Below are positions 31,101 through 42,589 of a DNA stretch of 64,000 nucleotides, one piece after another. This DNA comes from Podocnemis expansa (taxonomy: Eukaryota; Chordata; Testudines; Podocnemididae). Position numbers and translations under genes: made by a program. The notes below the pieces were generated by a model. That model had not been told where the DNA came from, ran no database searches, and saw only the letters and a list, made by a program, of their open reading frames with translations. Location of the stretch: assembly GCA_007922195.1 (NCBI GenBank), contig ML682005.1, positions 42,193,177-42,257,176 of the forward strand. Direction: 5' to 3'. Numbering within the stretch: the stretch's first letter is position 1; every line of letters starts with the position of its first letter.

Positions 31101-34100
31101 AGTTAGGTATTAACAATGCACTTATCTGCAATGTGGGTACATTCTGAAGCATGGGACCAGGATGAAGAGAGCGAAAACTCTTCACCAGTCTTGTCTGACA
31201 ACAATGAAGTGAAATCCAGTGAGCTACATGAGGAATGCCCATGGTTACAAACAGCATAATGTAAAAAAAGGGTGTGTGTTTTTCCAGTTTCTGTCAGTTG
31301 AAGAGCAGAGAAAGTCAGTTATTTTAGTCAGTATAATGGGTAATATTTGCCTTGTCTCCTGGGATTTTCCATAACATTACCATGCCCAGACAATGTATAA
31401 GTATTAGTGTCCTAGCATCACACTGTGACATTTTTAAGGGAGATTGTTAATTTTCTGGTGCCCTCAAGAAGAGGAAGTTGATAGTGATGCTGCAACAGCC
31501 TCCAAGCCAAAACAATTATACAGTGAGATTTAAGTTGCAACCACAATACTGAAAACTGCAGAGCATTTGTACATGTTGTTAGTTGCACATTAACAGTAAC
31601 TAAAGCATTTTAGTTGAAGCATTTTGTGGACACAAGAACTGACGACAGCAGCCCACCAGTCAGTATGTGAAACTGCTGCCACTATCTCTGTACCAGAAGT
31701 GTGAGAGATCTCAGTCTTACTGAATGAAAAGGCAGGTGCCTGGTAGCATCTACAAGGTCCAGGGCCACCTTCTCTAGAACAGGCATTGCAAGTTTCCAGA
31801 GTTATCTTTTTGGATTTTTCTTTCAACTAGGCACATACTGAGGTCCTTGAGAGCCATGATGGCCCTGCTGTATTTTTAAGAAGTCAATGAGAACTTGGAA
31901 TAGACCCCCATCCTCCTTTTCACTCAGCAGCATGACTTTAATGGTACTAAGTGCTGGTACTGAGGACTGGATACCCTGCAATGTCTCCTGTGGATATTGG
32001 AAGTTGCTTACTGTAACAAGGAGCAATTTAGAAGTGCATCTCTGAAGCTGCTTTCCCATAAATTTGTCTAGATTCACACCCAAGGACCCATATGTCTGAA
32101 GTAACTAGAGCCACCAGAAGAGGTGGGATAAAAGGATCCTAGTCTCTCCCCTCTTCCAAACCTAGAGTTTTCAGTTGCATGTTATAAGGGACAGCGGTGG
32201 TCTTAAAAAGTCATCAGTTTCTGGTAGCACAGGAATCCAGTGCTTTGATATTGCCTGTGCCAAGCACCCCAAATCCAGTTCTAGCTGGCTGGCTGCTCAA
32301 TGCCTTTACAGGTCTCTACAGCTGCAGAAAGAGGAGGACTGAATAACAGAGTCAAAGGATTTACAAAGTAATTTCTACTCTTTGCTTTCATGAAATTATC
32401 TTTTATCCCCTTCCCCCTACATCTCTCCAAAAAAGGCTCCTTCTGTCACACAAGTCCATTACTGTTGGCAGTACCTCAACCTGAAGATAGAATAAATGTA
32501 GTTTTCTGTCTACAAGCATCAATGCTGGAGACTACGTTGATGGCATCAATATACTTGTGTCTGGCTCCCTCCATGCTGTCTCAGGTATATTTCTTGAATT
32601 CACATATTTTAAATTGCTTCCCTTCACACCCTACCTTTTGGATAATTATGTTCTATTTAGATTTGAAGCTCTTCAGGGCAGAGAACTGTATCGCACAATT
32701 TGGTGCTGTATAAACAGTACTAACCTTCCAGGAACCATGGGGGTAAGTGGCAATATTTACATCGGAACTGACGCAGGAAGTCAGCTTACTTTTAGCTTCA
32801 GGTCAGACATATCAGTCAGTCAGTAAATACTCCATGGATTTTTCAGTACAGGTCAGACTAGCAGCTTGTCATCATGATGGGATATAGATTGGTTTTTGGC
32901 GATGTTAAAATGGCCAATGTCATTGATGTACACACGATATTGTATCAGCATGCCGAGAAGGTGTCATGTGGCTATGTCACATACGTACAGTTCTTTTGTG
33001 ATGCTTTAAAATAGCGCTGATTTATGTACTTAACTCCATGGAAGTAGCGTCACTATATGTATGTCATGGGAGTTAGTGGGCAAAGGAAGCTACAAGCATA
33101 GCATGACAGTTTTTATATATGAAGCAAAAAGTCAACTGCTCCATCCCAGGCAAATTTTAAGTGTGGATCTTTTTTTCATTTGTGAAACGTTGTATTTTTT
33201 CCTTCCTAAAATACATCAAAAAGATATTTGTCTGAATCAGAAACTGACATGTCCATTTCTCCCTCTGCTTTCCCATTCACTGATGGTTGTTTTAGCTCCC
33301 TGTCCAATCTCATGTTCACCAAGGCCGGCCTGGTAAGCCAAACAGTGGATGAAGCAGCACCCTCAGTACTTCCACCCTAGCATCAGCAGAGCACTGCTCA
33401 CACTGCAATGATGGGGCACAGCACCTTTTAAAAAGAGATAAAGCTAAACATTGTACAGGTCTTTTTGGTGGTGGTGAGGGGGAGAAACAATCTCATCTGA
33501 TATTCAGGTTGAACAAGAAACATTAAAAAAAAAAGTGTCCTGGATTACCTAACTTTACTTACAATACTTGTGGATCTGTCCATTTAGTTAAACAGAGTTC
33601 TTCTATTAATTCCTCTTCATCCAACATTTTCAGGATTGTTTCCTTGAAAACTTTAAGATCAGTTTCTAATTCTGACAAACTAAAGAGAAAACAATGAGGC
33701 AATCCCATTTCCATTACAGCAGAGAGATAATATTTGCATACCAATTTTTCCCGGCTCTCACCCAAATGAGTCATTGGGGAAGAGCTTCTTTGAAAATTTA
33801 AATCCTTGCTCCCCTGCATTTCACTACAGTACTGACCCCTTTCGAGACCAACTGCTGCCAAATCACCAAAACATTACCTGAAAAGGATTTAACTATGTAT
33901 TCTGGGCATATTTCAAGAGCACATGAGCACACACAGAAACAGGTAATTTCATTCAGATAGAGAGCACCTCTGTTTTACTGACACGTTGCATAGGCCCATA
34001 AATCCCTGTTTGTTCAAATGGTTTGACTAGGTGGAGCGCCTGATTTTACATTATAAAGAACATATTAAATTGCCTAGTATCATTTTGTAATTACATGCTG

Positions 34101-37100
34101 TTTTAGAAGGTAGACTACAGTTCTACCAACACAAACTATGATTCATTTTCTCCAACTAGACATTTGAAACGTCTGAGTTTATAGTAACAAATAAGTCACA
34201 CAACTCAAATATAAAGTTTTCTAAGAAATTTATATTGTATGCAAGTTCAGCTCTAGTCCCCACCATTTGCTCTTATTTACCTCTTCCCATTTTGTAGCAA
34301 AATGTGTAGTTTACTTCTGTCCACAGACAGCAGCTTGGGGTCCACTAGAGCTTCCAAGGTCTCAATGATCTGAGGTTGCAAAATGTTAAGTCTCCCTTGC
34401 AGATTGCTGATCTAGATAATAACATGATCCTTCATAAGAATTAAAACAATCCTTTTAGAATGATTTGGGCAACTGACTCCACTCACTGAACATAGAATTC
34501 ACTGTTACAATCAGATATGTAATCTACCTTTTCAGTACCCGGGAGATAACTTGAATTCAGCTAGCATTTAGAAGACAAACTTTATCCAGTCTGCAATAGT
34601 TTGTGGGAAAAAATGACTTTAGATAAAAACCGAAACATGATGCTAAAGTACTGAATAAATCTGATATGTTCATGTGCCTGAAATCTGGCTAACCTTAAGT
34701 GGTGTCATATTTCCATTAACATTCACGGACTTTGAGACAGAGGTCCCCCAACTTTTTCAATTGCTTCCCTCCCGTTACCTGGTTCATGTGTTCCTGGGAG
34801 CTGCAGTCAGCAGCCAGGGTTGGAAGAAGGGCTAGAGCTGTGATTAGGGCTGGGAGCCATGGTGAAGGACAGAACTGTGGCTGGGGGCCATGGCCGGGAA
34901 CTGGGGCTGGATGCCCTGGTGGGAGCACCATCATATCTGGGAGTGGAGTTGTGGCCAGGAGCAGAGCTGTGGCTGTAGCTGGGAAGTCAGAGCTGGGGCT
35001 GGGGCCGGGGCCACAGCCAGGACCAGGGCTGTGAATTGGGGGCAGTGCTGTAACTGGGGCAGAGTAGGAGCAGAGATGGGGCAGAGCAGGGCTCAGTGGT
35101 GCTTCCTTCCTGTCCCACTCCCACCCCCTGCCCAGCCCCCGGAGGCTGGCCTAGGTGCAGCCACATCCCTCCAATATTCCTCTGCACCTCACTAGAAGGG
35201 TGCGCCCTACAGTTTTGGGACGTTTGCTTTAAGGCCAGAAAAGACCATTATGATCAACTAGTTTGACCTCTTGCATAACACAGGCCAGAAAACTGCCTCA
35301 GTAATTTCAACATCAAACCATAATTGTTATGTGTTGGCATATATCTGTTAGAAAGACAGTCAATCTTGATTTAAAAACTGTGAGTGATGCAGAATCCCTC
35401 ATGCCTTTTAGTAAACTTTTTCAATAGCTAATTCTCCTCACTGCTGCATGTTTTTCTGTATCACCCACATGCAAAAGAAATAAACAAAACAACCCTCAAA
35501 CCCAAAATATATTCCTAAAAATATAACTTAATATTTCCAGAAGAGAAAATTATCCCATCATTTCCTTGAAATAACATTTTCAAATGTAGCTAAAGTAACC
35601 AGCAGCTCACCCAATATTGCAGGATTGCTTCTATGGCTCTAAATTCAAAGGGCAAGGAATATGTAACCAGCTGACCTTCTCCAGCCAGCTGAGGTGCTAG
35701 TTCCTGGAACAGCCAGTGCTCCATATTTAAATTGCGATAATCTAGCACCAGAAGAAACTCCGGTGTTATCACAACCTTCAAAAACTGAAAAAAAGAATGC
35801 AATTAGGTAGCCAGCTAATACTTCATGAGGGTTTCTAATTCTCCCATGGCTACTTACTGCATTTTACAGTGCAGTCAGTCTTCAATAATGCCACCCCCCC
35901 ATCAAACTATAGGTAGCAAATTTAAGAAATTGCTTGCTGGCTGCACACTCACCCCCAATACTCCAAACGGCTCAGGTGTAGAAGAGATGCAATACTGTAC
36001 TGTTCCAAAGGGGTAGCCATGTTAGTCTAGTTCAGTAAAACAAACAAGGAGTCCTGTGGCACTTAAGAGACTAACATTTATTTATTAATAAATTAGTTAG
36101 TCTTTAAGTGCCACAGGACGCCTTGTTGGTAATACTGTACTGTTGCACAAGCTATATTATAGGTAAAAGGGGATGCTTATGATAAACCCTGTTTTTTATT
36201 TAGCTGCACTTTTATGCCACACTCGTGCATGGTGCCAAGTGACTGTCTTCCACCGTCTTCCTTCCCATCCCAAAATATATGGATCTGCCCAACATCATCA
36301 GAAGCACTTCCCTTAGGATGCTTTAGAACAGTGGTTCTCAATCTTTTGCCGGTTGTAATGTGCTTGGGCAGTGTGTTGTTACCCTACAGGAGACACCCCC
36401 CTGCCAAATCTAGCCATCTCCCCAGTTCTCTGTGACACACTTACTGCTGTGTGGCAACACTGTAATGTGTCCCCACACAGTGGCTGAAAACCACTGCTCT
36501 AGGAAGCCTCTCGTATTATTACAGGGACAAGCAGAAAGATTCTCCACATTTTTAGCTGTGTTCCTCCTGTGCCCCTAAAAAAATCTCCTCATGCCCATAA
36601 ACAGAGAAGTTTTGGCCTTCCCGAATGGACGTGGCCATTCTGTAAAAGACAAGGACAGGAACTGCTTCTGCATGCTAAACATTCAGTGCTGAGATTATCT
36701 CCAAGGACAGATCCATAATATTATATGCAAGGCTATGGACAGCCAATATTAAGAGGGCCCCTGGATCTCACCAGAAAACGGCTGTATTGGCAATTATGAC
36801 ATGGTCCCAGTGTACTTTAATGTCTACTTACATCTATAAAGATTTAAAACTCTCTGAAGTTATTGGAAAATAATTATCACTTTACCTCCATTCTAATGAT
36901 GATTTTGTTGTTTCTAGTTGCAATGCTCATTAGATGCTGAAATCTTAAATCTCGAGCTTGAAGACCCAGTTCCTGGTACAATTCCGTTTTTTTCCTTTCT
37001 ACCAAGAAAATATTTAAAGGGAAAAATCTGATCTGGGAAAACTAACATGTTTTATAATTATGGATTAGCCCATTGTGCAGTCCCCAAAAGAAACCACCTT

Positions 37101-40100
37101 TATAAGGCTTCTCCCCTTAATCATCCATTATAATTCTGTCTAAAAGCAAAAGAGTTCATAACTTGGGGGGCAAGACAAATCTCTTTGTTTATTAATAAAG
37201 AAGAATCTAGAAGTAACCAAAATACCAGGCAAAGACAGCATATTTCATATTAGAAAAACACATTAGCAAAGCTGAGCTGAGAATGCATGTGCAATCAGCA
37301 AATTCGTTAGTCTTTCAAAGTGCCACAAGACTCCTTTCTTGTTATGTGACAAAGGTACCCCAAGAAGGAAGAACATACAGGTTGTGGACTGGTACGAAGG
37401 AAGAGGACAAAAGCAAAAAGGAACTGTACAGGAGAGATGGTGGCCATATGACTTAATCCACTACCAGAAGGGGCATATACTACTGAGATGAATGCAGTTT
37501 AAGAACTTGTATAGAATGGAGGAGCAAAACCAAGGGGAATTGCTACCGAAAGCTTCTTGAATTGAACCCCCTGTCTACTTCAGCAATGTGCAAGAGAGCA
37601 AAGGAAAAGAAAATGAAAACTCTACCTACCAAAAGTAGTAGTACTTCCATCCTTGTCAAATTTCATCTAAATGAAGGTGGGTGAAAAGGAACAAAGGAAA
37701 AATTGGTATTTTGTTTTTTGTAAAGCTGCAACAATATACAGGAAAATAATTGTGTGAAATTGCTTATATTCGCTTTGAGTTTTAGTGTGTTGAACCGGAC
37801 CACTTATTAAGGAGACACAAGTTATGGTATCCCCTTGTCTCTGCTAATAGCTCTCAGGTAACAATGAATGCCTTTTAGACAAGATCTTTCAGGTCATTTG
37901 AATACTGGGTTACCAGAAAGCATATATCAATAATTCTTCAGACATGCACCAATTAAAACCATAACAATTTCTTTGGCTGACACTGATGAGATCTATGTCC
38001 CAGGAGATTTTTTTTTAATGAAAATGAAATTATTATTATTATTTTGAACAAGCAGGGCCCTTACACTTTTGCATTTCAGGTTCTGTTTTTTCATCTTTTG
38101 TTACTTTAGCTGATCAATACATAAGTCACACTGTGGGGGGCTATTTCTTATTGGTTTGCGGAAGGCATTTACTGTGTGTAAGTGAAAGTGTTACACACAG
38201 GAATGCTGAAAAAGGAACAATTTGCTTCTAACACCTTATTTACTTTGCATTTATATTCCAAAGTATTAATATAACATTAGTATTTTCTGTAAACACTTAT
38301 TTTAATGGTAAAACTGTAAGAACTGCTTTGATCAAAACTTTTGCACTCTTGCCTCGAGATACATAGTTTATTCACATAATTATTCCTAATTTGTTTTTTA
38401 AAGAGAGTAGTTGTACATGAGAGGAAACAATTGTGGTTCTGATTGTAGAATCAGGACCTGTGTGTGTAGCAATGCACTCCACAGGGCTGGTTTGTTATAC
38501 CTACTTCCACATGATTGCCATATCATCTTCTATTAGCTAACACAGAGCCCGTGAACAGATAGTTCACTAGCCTAGTTCTATCAGCTACATATCTACAAAA
38601 AGATACGCTTTCTAGGCCCATTGGCTGCCCAGTATTGTAGTTACCATGTTCCATGGCACAAAGAAGAAAAAAAGAAAAAACAGTAGTGTACTTTTAATAG
38701 CAAAACAATGCATCTTGCAACAATTCTTCAAGAGTGAAACTGTATCTTCATGATTAAATTGTGATTTAACAAGAATTATGTTTTCCTAAGAAAAAAAGCA
38801 TCTTGGTATTTTGGTAGTCTGATACAACAATCCTGCTGCAAATATATCCACATAAAAATAACTTTCCCTCAAATTAGATTTTTTTAAGCAGTAACTTAAT
38901 AATATCCACATCTCAGCAACACATCATAGAGAATGACCAGCTTTGTCAAATCATAGTTTGGGGGAAAAATGCAAAAAACAACACATGCCGATTAGCTTGG
39001 AAAAACTGTCCTCCTTTGTTGAAGTCTTTCAGTCTACTTACCACTGCAAACACAGGGGCCACACTGGCTAAGGTGGCTTGAGAGGTCTCTGTAGCTGCCC
39101 CTCGACACAGTTCATCTGAAGAAAGATACACAGCAGTTACTATTTTCTATTACCAGAATATGATCTTTTGATAAATGCACACCTTTTTCTTCTCTTGTGT
39201 GAGGTGGCAAATTGTCATAAGAAACCCAAATAAAGCATACAATTTTGTTGGGGGAACAAAAAGCCTGCTCATTTAAGAGACAACATCAATGTAAAATCTG
39301 ACAAATCAACATAAAAATTAAAGGAGTTCCAGTTACTATAGTTGCTGCTGCATCCTTGAGCCATCCTGTTCTCTAACATAGAATGTTTCTGTCCATTGTG
39401 CGAAGGACTTCTACAAACAGGAGAAATTGACAAACTAGAGGCAACAGTGAAACAGATCATACTTTAAGTGCTATCAATTCTGCAAAATAAACACATTTCC
39501 TTTCTCCTGTGCTTGCAGTAGGTCTTATGTTTTACTTGTAACAAGAGGTTAAAAAAAATTGAAATGAGATTAAATTGGAGTATCCTTTAAGCACCCAAAG
39601 CACTTATGATAACGAATAACACTCCAGTTCAATACTGAGATCTATTCAATACACATCTGCCTGCATGAAGTCTCTGGAGAGACAGGGGCCTACATTTGTT
39701 GAGCAAATGAGTTATTTTGTGCTGTGGTAAAGAATAATCTCTCTAACATAATACTTTTCATCCATAGACCACGGTGCTTTATAACAGAAGTCAGTATCAT
39801 AATCTCATTTTACAGAGGGAGAAAGGGAGGCACAAAGAGGTGACGCGACTTGCCTAAGGTCACCCAGCAGGTTAGTAGCTGAACAGAGTATAAAACTCAG
39901 CTCTTTTGGGTCCAAGTGATCTGCTTGCTTGCCTCCCTGTCTAAGAATAAGCCTCTGCAAACATTCACATGCTTAATTTTGTGCACAGTAGTTGCACTGA
40001 CTTGAGCGAGACAACAGTTTATTTCAATGTAAAAAACTGAATATTTGTGGGATGGACGCCCTAATGCATTCCTTAGCGTATGGGCTGCTGGCAAACAACT

Positions 40101-42408
40101 GACAGGGTCAACCGGAGTTTCAAAGAAGCAGTGTGTCCATTTCATTAGTTAACAGTTAAATATACAGACTTCAGCAACTAGATGCTATTGGAACAGAAAA
40201 AACAATGAGAGTCCTGTGGCACCTTAAAGACTAACAGATTTCTTCAGGCATAAGCTTTCGTAGGCTCCAACCCACTTTGTCAGATGCACGTTTGTTTTTG
40301 CTCTACATAAGCTATTGGAACAGAACTTGGAATTACTGCAATGGCCTTAACCTGTCATTGACTGTGATGGAAGCCACCCCCATGCTTTAACGGGCCCCAC
40401 TACACAGCTCCCAAGCAGTCAGTTGCAGCTTCAGGACCACTATTTACAATTAGACACCTGAACAAAAGCTGCCTGCTTTTCAAAAGAGCTAAGCCCTCAC
40501 AGCTCCAAAATTCAGGCCCATTATTGAAAGGCTTAGCTTTAGGCACTTAGATGTGAAATTCTGGCCTACTATTTCAGGAAGAAACAACAAAACGGGCAAG
40601 CTCCGAAAGGGCACAGAACAAAGGTGCCCAGAAAACCTGACGTTATAGGATGGGGGGTAAGCAACCCAAAAGACGAGAGCAGCCATTTTTAAAAATTCCT
40701 TCAATAATCAAGTGTTTTGAGAGCCACAATGGGTGTGCGCCATTGCTTCCCAACCAGTGTGCTGTGGCACACAAGTGTGCCCTCAGGCCTTAGCAGGTGT
40801 GCCACAGAATTTTTTGAAAAACTATTCAGACTTCTGGATTGGTTCACAAATATTTGTAAGTTCATTTGGAGACTATCTAGTGGTGTGCCTCAAAATAATT
40901 GAAGGTATCAAGGTCACGACAGAGAAAAGAGTGGGAATTTCGGCTTGTAGTGGTGGGTGGGAAGAGCTGCATCAGGCTGCCTGTTACAGGGTCCTCCATG
41001 TGGTGGGGGAGCCTGGCACAGGCTGCCCACAGGGTCCCCCCTTGTGGGAGGGCGCCCAGGGATCTCAAACACATGGCCCTTAAAGCTATTTCCTGCGGCC
41101 TGCAACAACACTATAATTACCAATATTTGCAATATTGTTGTATGAAAAGGTTTCAGTGGTGCAGCCCTTGTGCCAACATACTACTCCTCCTGTGGCCCTC
41201 TACTAGCCCTCATGGTGATTTGAGTTTGGGACCCCCGGCTTAGTGTGAGGAGCTGCATGGGGGCAGCCAAAGAGCTACATGTGGCTCCAGAACTGCAGGT
41301 TGCAGACCCCTGTTACAGGATTACCCTGCTATTGGGGGCTTTGTCTTATAGATGTGCCTATCACCCCCACCCTGGTCCTCCACATTTTACACTTGCTATT
41401 GGATCAACTAAAACAAACACACTACGATGGATTTACGACTACCTATTCCACAGAGCCACTTCCAGGCCTGTAAAGAGTCTGTAACCAGTATTCCCCCCAG
41501 GACTTGAAATTGGGGGGGTGCAGGCAGAAGGGGGTATTGGGGATGCTCACTAAATTGGTATAACACTGTTACTAGCTGACAACTGGGGTGATTAGGAAAT
41601 TCAAGGGGCACAGGGGCTATTGGGGGTGCTCACTAAATGGGTAGAAGACAGTGACTAGCTGACAACTGGGGGGGGGTTAGGAGGTATTGGGGGTGCTCAC
41701 TAAATGGGCATAACACAGTGACTAGNNNNNNNNNNGGGGGTATTGGGGGTGCTCACTAAATGGGTATAACACAGTTACTAGCTGACACCTGGGGGGATTA
41801 GGAGGTATTAGGGGTGCACACTAAATTGGTATAGCACAATTACTAGCTGACAACTGGGGTGGTTAGGAAATCCAGGGGGCACGGGGGGTATTGGGGTGCT
41901 CACTGAGTGGGTATAACACAGTTACTAGCGGACAGCTGGGGGCACGGGGGGTATCGGGGTGCTCACTGAGTGGGTATAACACAGTGACTAGCGGACAGCG
42001 GGGGGTATGGGGGTGCTCACTGAACGGGCAGAAGGCAGTGACTAGCCGGCAGCTGGGGAAATCCCAGTCTCTCACACAGGGGTGCCCGGCTACCGTTGCG
42101 AACAGCAGGCTGGGAGCGGCGGCGGCGGCGGGCCCCAGGGGCCTGTACACGTACAGCCCGGCACACCCGTGGCCAGCTGCATTATAGCCGCGGATACAAG
42201 GCGGGGCCCCGCGGATCCCCCTGTGGCTAGCGGCGCAGGCCCGCAGCTCCCCGCCGGAGACGGGCTGAGGCCGGGCGGGTCCGGCCCGGGGCGCGCGCCA
42301 CTTACTTGCCCAGCGCCAGGCCGGCCCGCGGGGCCGCGTTGGGAGGAGGCGGCGGCGGGGGCGGCAGCAGCGCAGCGCGGCGGGGAGGAGGAGGCGGCGG
42401 GGGAACAT
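27986..42408 (-). CDS. MRS2: MRS2, mitochondrial inner-membrane magnesium channel (complete)
   Basis: CorA/Mrs2 family channel that carries Mg2+ into the mitochondrial matrix as a pentamer. Coding exons in order: 42306-42408, 39042-39115, 37630-37666, 36886-36998, 35611-35784, 34281-34411, 33563-33679, 30923-31075, 29429-29546, 27986-28138. They sum to 1173 nt (390 residues plus TAG) with every splice phase matching. Residues 1-34 hold ten Arg and no acidic residue, as in a mitochondrial presequence. The matrix domain is residues ~50-310, TM1 ~314-331, the GMN selectivity motif 331-333 (AFGMN), TM2 ~345-360 (FWLVTGIMFLGSGLIW). It is shorter than human (443) at both ends, and the C-terminal tail after EPSLPP diverges. 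The promoter is in the CpG island. Tail to tail with GPLD1, head to head with DCDC2. Confidence 0.96.
28725..29140. repeat. GC-rich repeat with ~60-bp internal tandem units
   Basis: Two or three units share TCAGCCACCACCATGGGCAG and CCAGGGATGGAGCCAGG-like blocks, followed by GGCACTGGCGCTGG and a GCACGTGCCC-like block. The terminal part matches 43230-43310, so it is a dispersed element. It lies in the last MRS2 intron; the reading frames through it are not genes. Confidence 0.6.
29429..29546 (-). CDS. MRS2: MRS2 exon 9 with TM1 and GMN motif
   Basis: Encodes HRNVMMRLNLQLTMGTFSLS and LFGLIGVAFGMNLESSFEE. It contains the first transmembrane helix and the invariant Gly-Met-Asn ion-selectivity motif. 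It ends in phase 0 before GTAAGC. Confidence 0.97.
29760..29946. mobile_element. hAT-like miniature element, family B
   Basis: Termini CAGGGGTCTTAAAC and TTTGAGACCCCTG. Flanks ATCTACAT and ATCTACAA are an 8-bp target duplication with one mismatch. The interior (CTAAAGCTATTTCCTGC and CAATATTTGCAAT-like) is shared with 41057-41242. In an MRS2 intron. Confidence 0.85.
30923..31075 (-). CDS. MRS2: MRS2 exon 8 (EEMELLLENYYRQAEDLA)
   Basis: Acceptor CTCACAG. Completes Phe, then EESMSGIDHAEEMELLLENY, RVLIDDSESIIFINLD, and AG of the split Ser codon. The donor GTTACG has T at +3. This is the end of the long helix that leads into the pore. Confidence 0.96.
33563..33679 (-). CDS. MRS2: MRS2 exon 7 (MLDEEELIEELCLTKW)
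   Basis: Completes Ser, then LSELETDLKVFKETILKMLD and EEELIEELCLTKWTDPQV. The acidic DEEEL stretch lies in the matrix helix thought to contribute to Mg2+ sensing in the family. Confidence 0.95.
34281..34411 (-). CDS. MRS2: MRS2 exon 6 (VDRSKLHILLQNGK)
   Basis: 43 codons plus AG. Encodes ISNLQGRLNILQPQIIETLE and ALVDPKLLSVDRSKLHILLQ, the long stalk helix region. Donor AG/GTAAAT. Confidence 0.95.
34740..35230. mobile_element. Probable hAT-like element with GC-rich centre
   Basis: Left end AGGTCCCCCAACTTTTT, and right end CCCTACAGTTTTGGGACGTTTG on the opposite arm. The centre consists of degenerate GGGCTGGGGC repeats. In an MRS2 intron. The target duplication is not clear. Confidence 0.5.
35611..35784 (-). 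CDS. MRS2: MRS2 exon 5 (LPFEFRAIEAILQYW)
   Basis: 58 codons, both phases 0, including VVITPEFLLVLDYRN, GEGQLVTYSLPFEFRAIEA and ILQYW. LPFEFRALE-type sequence is the family signature of eukaryotic Mrs2. Confidence 0.97.
36005..36130. mobile_element. Short palindromic Penelope-like insert, 14-bp target duplication
   Basis: Flanked by AATACTGTACTGTT at 35991-36004 and 36131-36144. Starts CCAAAGGGGTAGCCATGTTA and then holds two inverted arms of the GTCCTGTGGCACTTAAGAG / GTTAGTCTTTAAGTGCCAC segment. The hammerhead-like hairpin part is missing. In an MRS2 intron. Confidence 0.85.
36329..36496. mobile_element. hAT-like miniature element, family E
   Basis: Termini CAGTGGTTCTCAATCTT and GGCTGAAAACCACTG. 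Flanks CTTTAGAA and CTCTAGGA agree at 6 of 8 positions. Same terminal type as the element at 4678. Confidence 0.75.
36886..36998 (-). CDS. MRS2: MRS2 exon 4 (KKTELYQELGLQARDLRFQH)
   Basis: Encodes RKKTELYQELGLQARDLRF, QHLMSIATRNNKIIIRME, then GTAAAG. It is part of the matrix alpha/beta domain and nearly identical to mammals. Confidence 0.96.
37305..37345 (-). mobile_element. Small fragment of the Penelope-like family
   Basis: Contains TTAGTCTTTCAAAGTGCCAC and AAGACTCCTTTCTTG, the outer part of the family only. Target duplication not identified. Confidence 0.5.
37630..37666 (-). CDS. MRS2: MRS2 exon 3, 37-nt microexon (MKFDKDGSTTTF)
   Basis: Twelve codons plus one base between CATTTAG and GTAGGT. 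The peptide aligns with mammalian KFDKEGNVTSF. The split Glu codon is completed by exon 4. Confidence 0.92.
39042..39115 (-). CDS. MRS2: MRS2 exon 2 (SQATLASVAPVFAV)
   Basis: Acceptor TCTTTCTTCAG. Encodes ELCRGAATETSQATLASVAP and VFAV, then GTAAGT. SQATLASVAPVF is diagnostic for vertebrate MRS2. Confidence 0.93.
39765..39905 (+). repeat. MIR-like core SINE
   Basis: CTCATTTTACAGAGGGAGAA, GGCACAAAGAGGTGACGCG and CTTGCCTAAGGTCACCCAGC are the well-known core of MIR/CORE-SINEs. This is an ancient repeat, in MRS2 intron 1. Confidence 0.75.
40199..40310 (+). mobile_element. Penelope-like insert, 15-bp target duplication
   Basis: Flanked by GCTATTGGAACAGAA at 40184-40198 and 40311-40325. Single orientation, with GAGTCCTGTGGCACCTTAAA, then CATAAGCTTTCGTAGG, CCCACTTTGTCAGATGCA. 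The stem II loop differs from the other copies and the core reads CTGACAA, so it belongs to a different subfamily. In MRS2 intron 1. Confidence 0.85.
40651..41312. mobile_element. hAT-like family A element carrying two nested insertions
   Basis: Outer ends GGGGGTAAGCAACCC and GGTTGCAGACCCCTG, with flanks TTATAGGA and TTACAGGA (7 of 8). The interior copy of family A (compare 21193) is interrupted at about 40741-40943 by a family C element (compare 50424) and at about 41057-41242 by a family B element (compare 29760). In MRS2 intron 1. Confidence 0.75.
41490..42060. repeat. GC-rich minisatellite in MRS2 intron 1 (about 8 units of 55-85 bp)
   Basis: Units begin GGTATTGGGGGTGCTCACTA, continue with a GGGTATAACACAGT-like part and ACTAGCTGACAACTGGGG. 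Starts are near 41532, 41610, 41684, 41738, 41808, 41888, 41950 and 42006. Units become shorter and richer in CpG towards exon 1. The array borders the CpG island and contains an assembly gap. Confidence 0.85.
41726..41735. other. Assembly gap (10 N)
   Basis: Ten N characters lie within a minisatellite unit, cutting it after ACAGTGACTAG. The true number of units and the gap length are unknown. Fixed-size N runs are usually placeholders. Confidence 0.98.
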
Positions 42409-42560
42409 GGGGCCCGGGCCCGGCCTGCAGGCGCGGGAGGCGGAGGCCGGCCCCTGGGCTGAGCCTTAGCCGCCCGCGGCCCCGCCTCTCCTCCCAAAGG
42501 TGAGGGGCCCGCTGCCGGGGGCCTGGGCTCGGCCCGGCTGGGGTCACCAGAGCCCAAAGG
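42085..42560. promoter_or_regulatory. MRS2: CpG island / promoter of MRS2
   Basis: Dense CG dinucleotides (for example GGCGGCGGCGG at 42119, GCGCGCGCCA at 42291, CAGCGCAGCGCGGCGGG at 42368) in otherwise AT-rich surroundings. It covers the MRS2 start codon and exon 1, and extends about 150 bp upstream. It is the only strong CpG island in the window. No TATA box was seen, as usual for such promoters. Confidence 0.85.
42306..42408 (-). CDS. MRS2: MRS2 exon 1, start codon and mitochondrial presequence
   Basis: ATG at 42406-42408 followed by FPRRLLLPAALRCCRPRRR and an Arg/Pro-rich continuation to PAWRWA, with donor GCAA/GTAAGT. It leaves one base that makes Asn with exon 2. An amphipathic Arg/Leu sequence without acidic residues fits matrix import. 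This ATG is the only one consistent with the frame, and the exon sits inside the CpG island. Confidence 0.88.
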
Positions 42561-42589
42561 AGGCGGAAACGTTGTAGTCTGGTGTGGGG

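Noticed and set aside
41490..42060. Regularly spaced repeats as a CRISPR-like array
   Set aside because: Units are contiguous and diverged, there are no unique spacers, and the host is a vertebrate.
41863..42408. 181-codon reading of MRS2 exon 1 as a single-exon gene
   Set aside because: Only the first 34 codons belong to MRS2; a clean donor follows, and beyond it the frame runs into intronic minisatellite.
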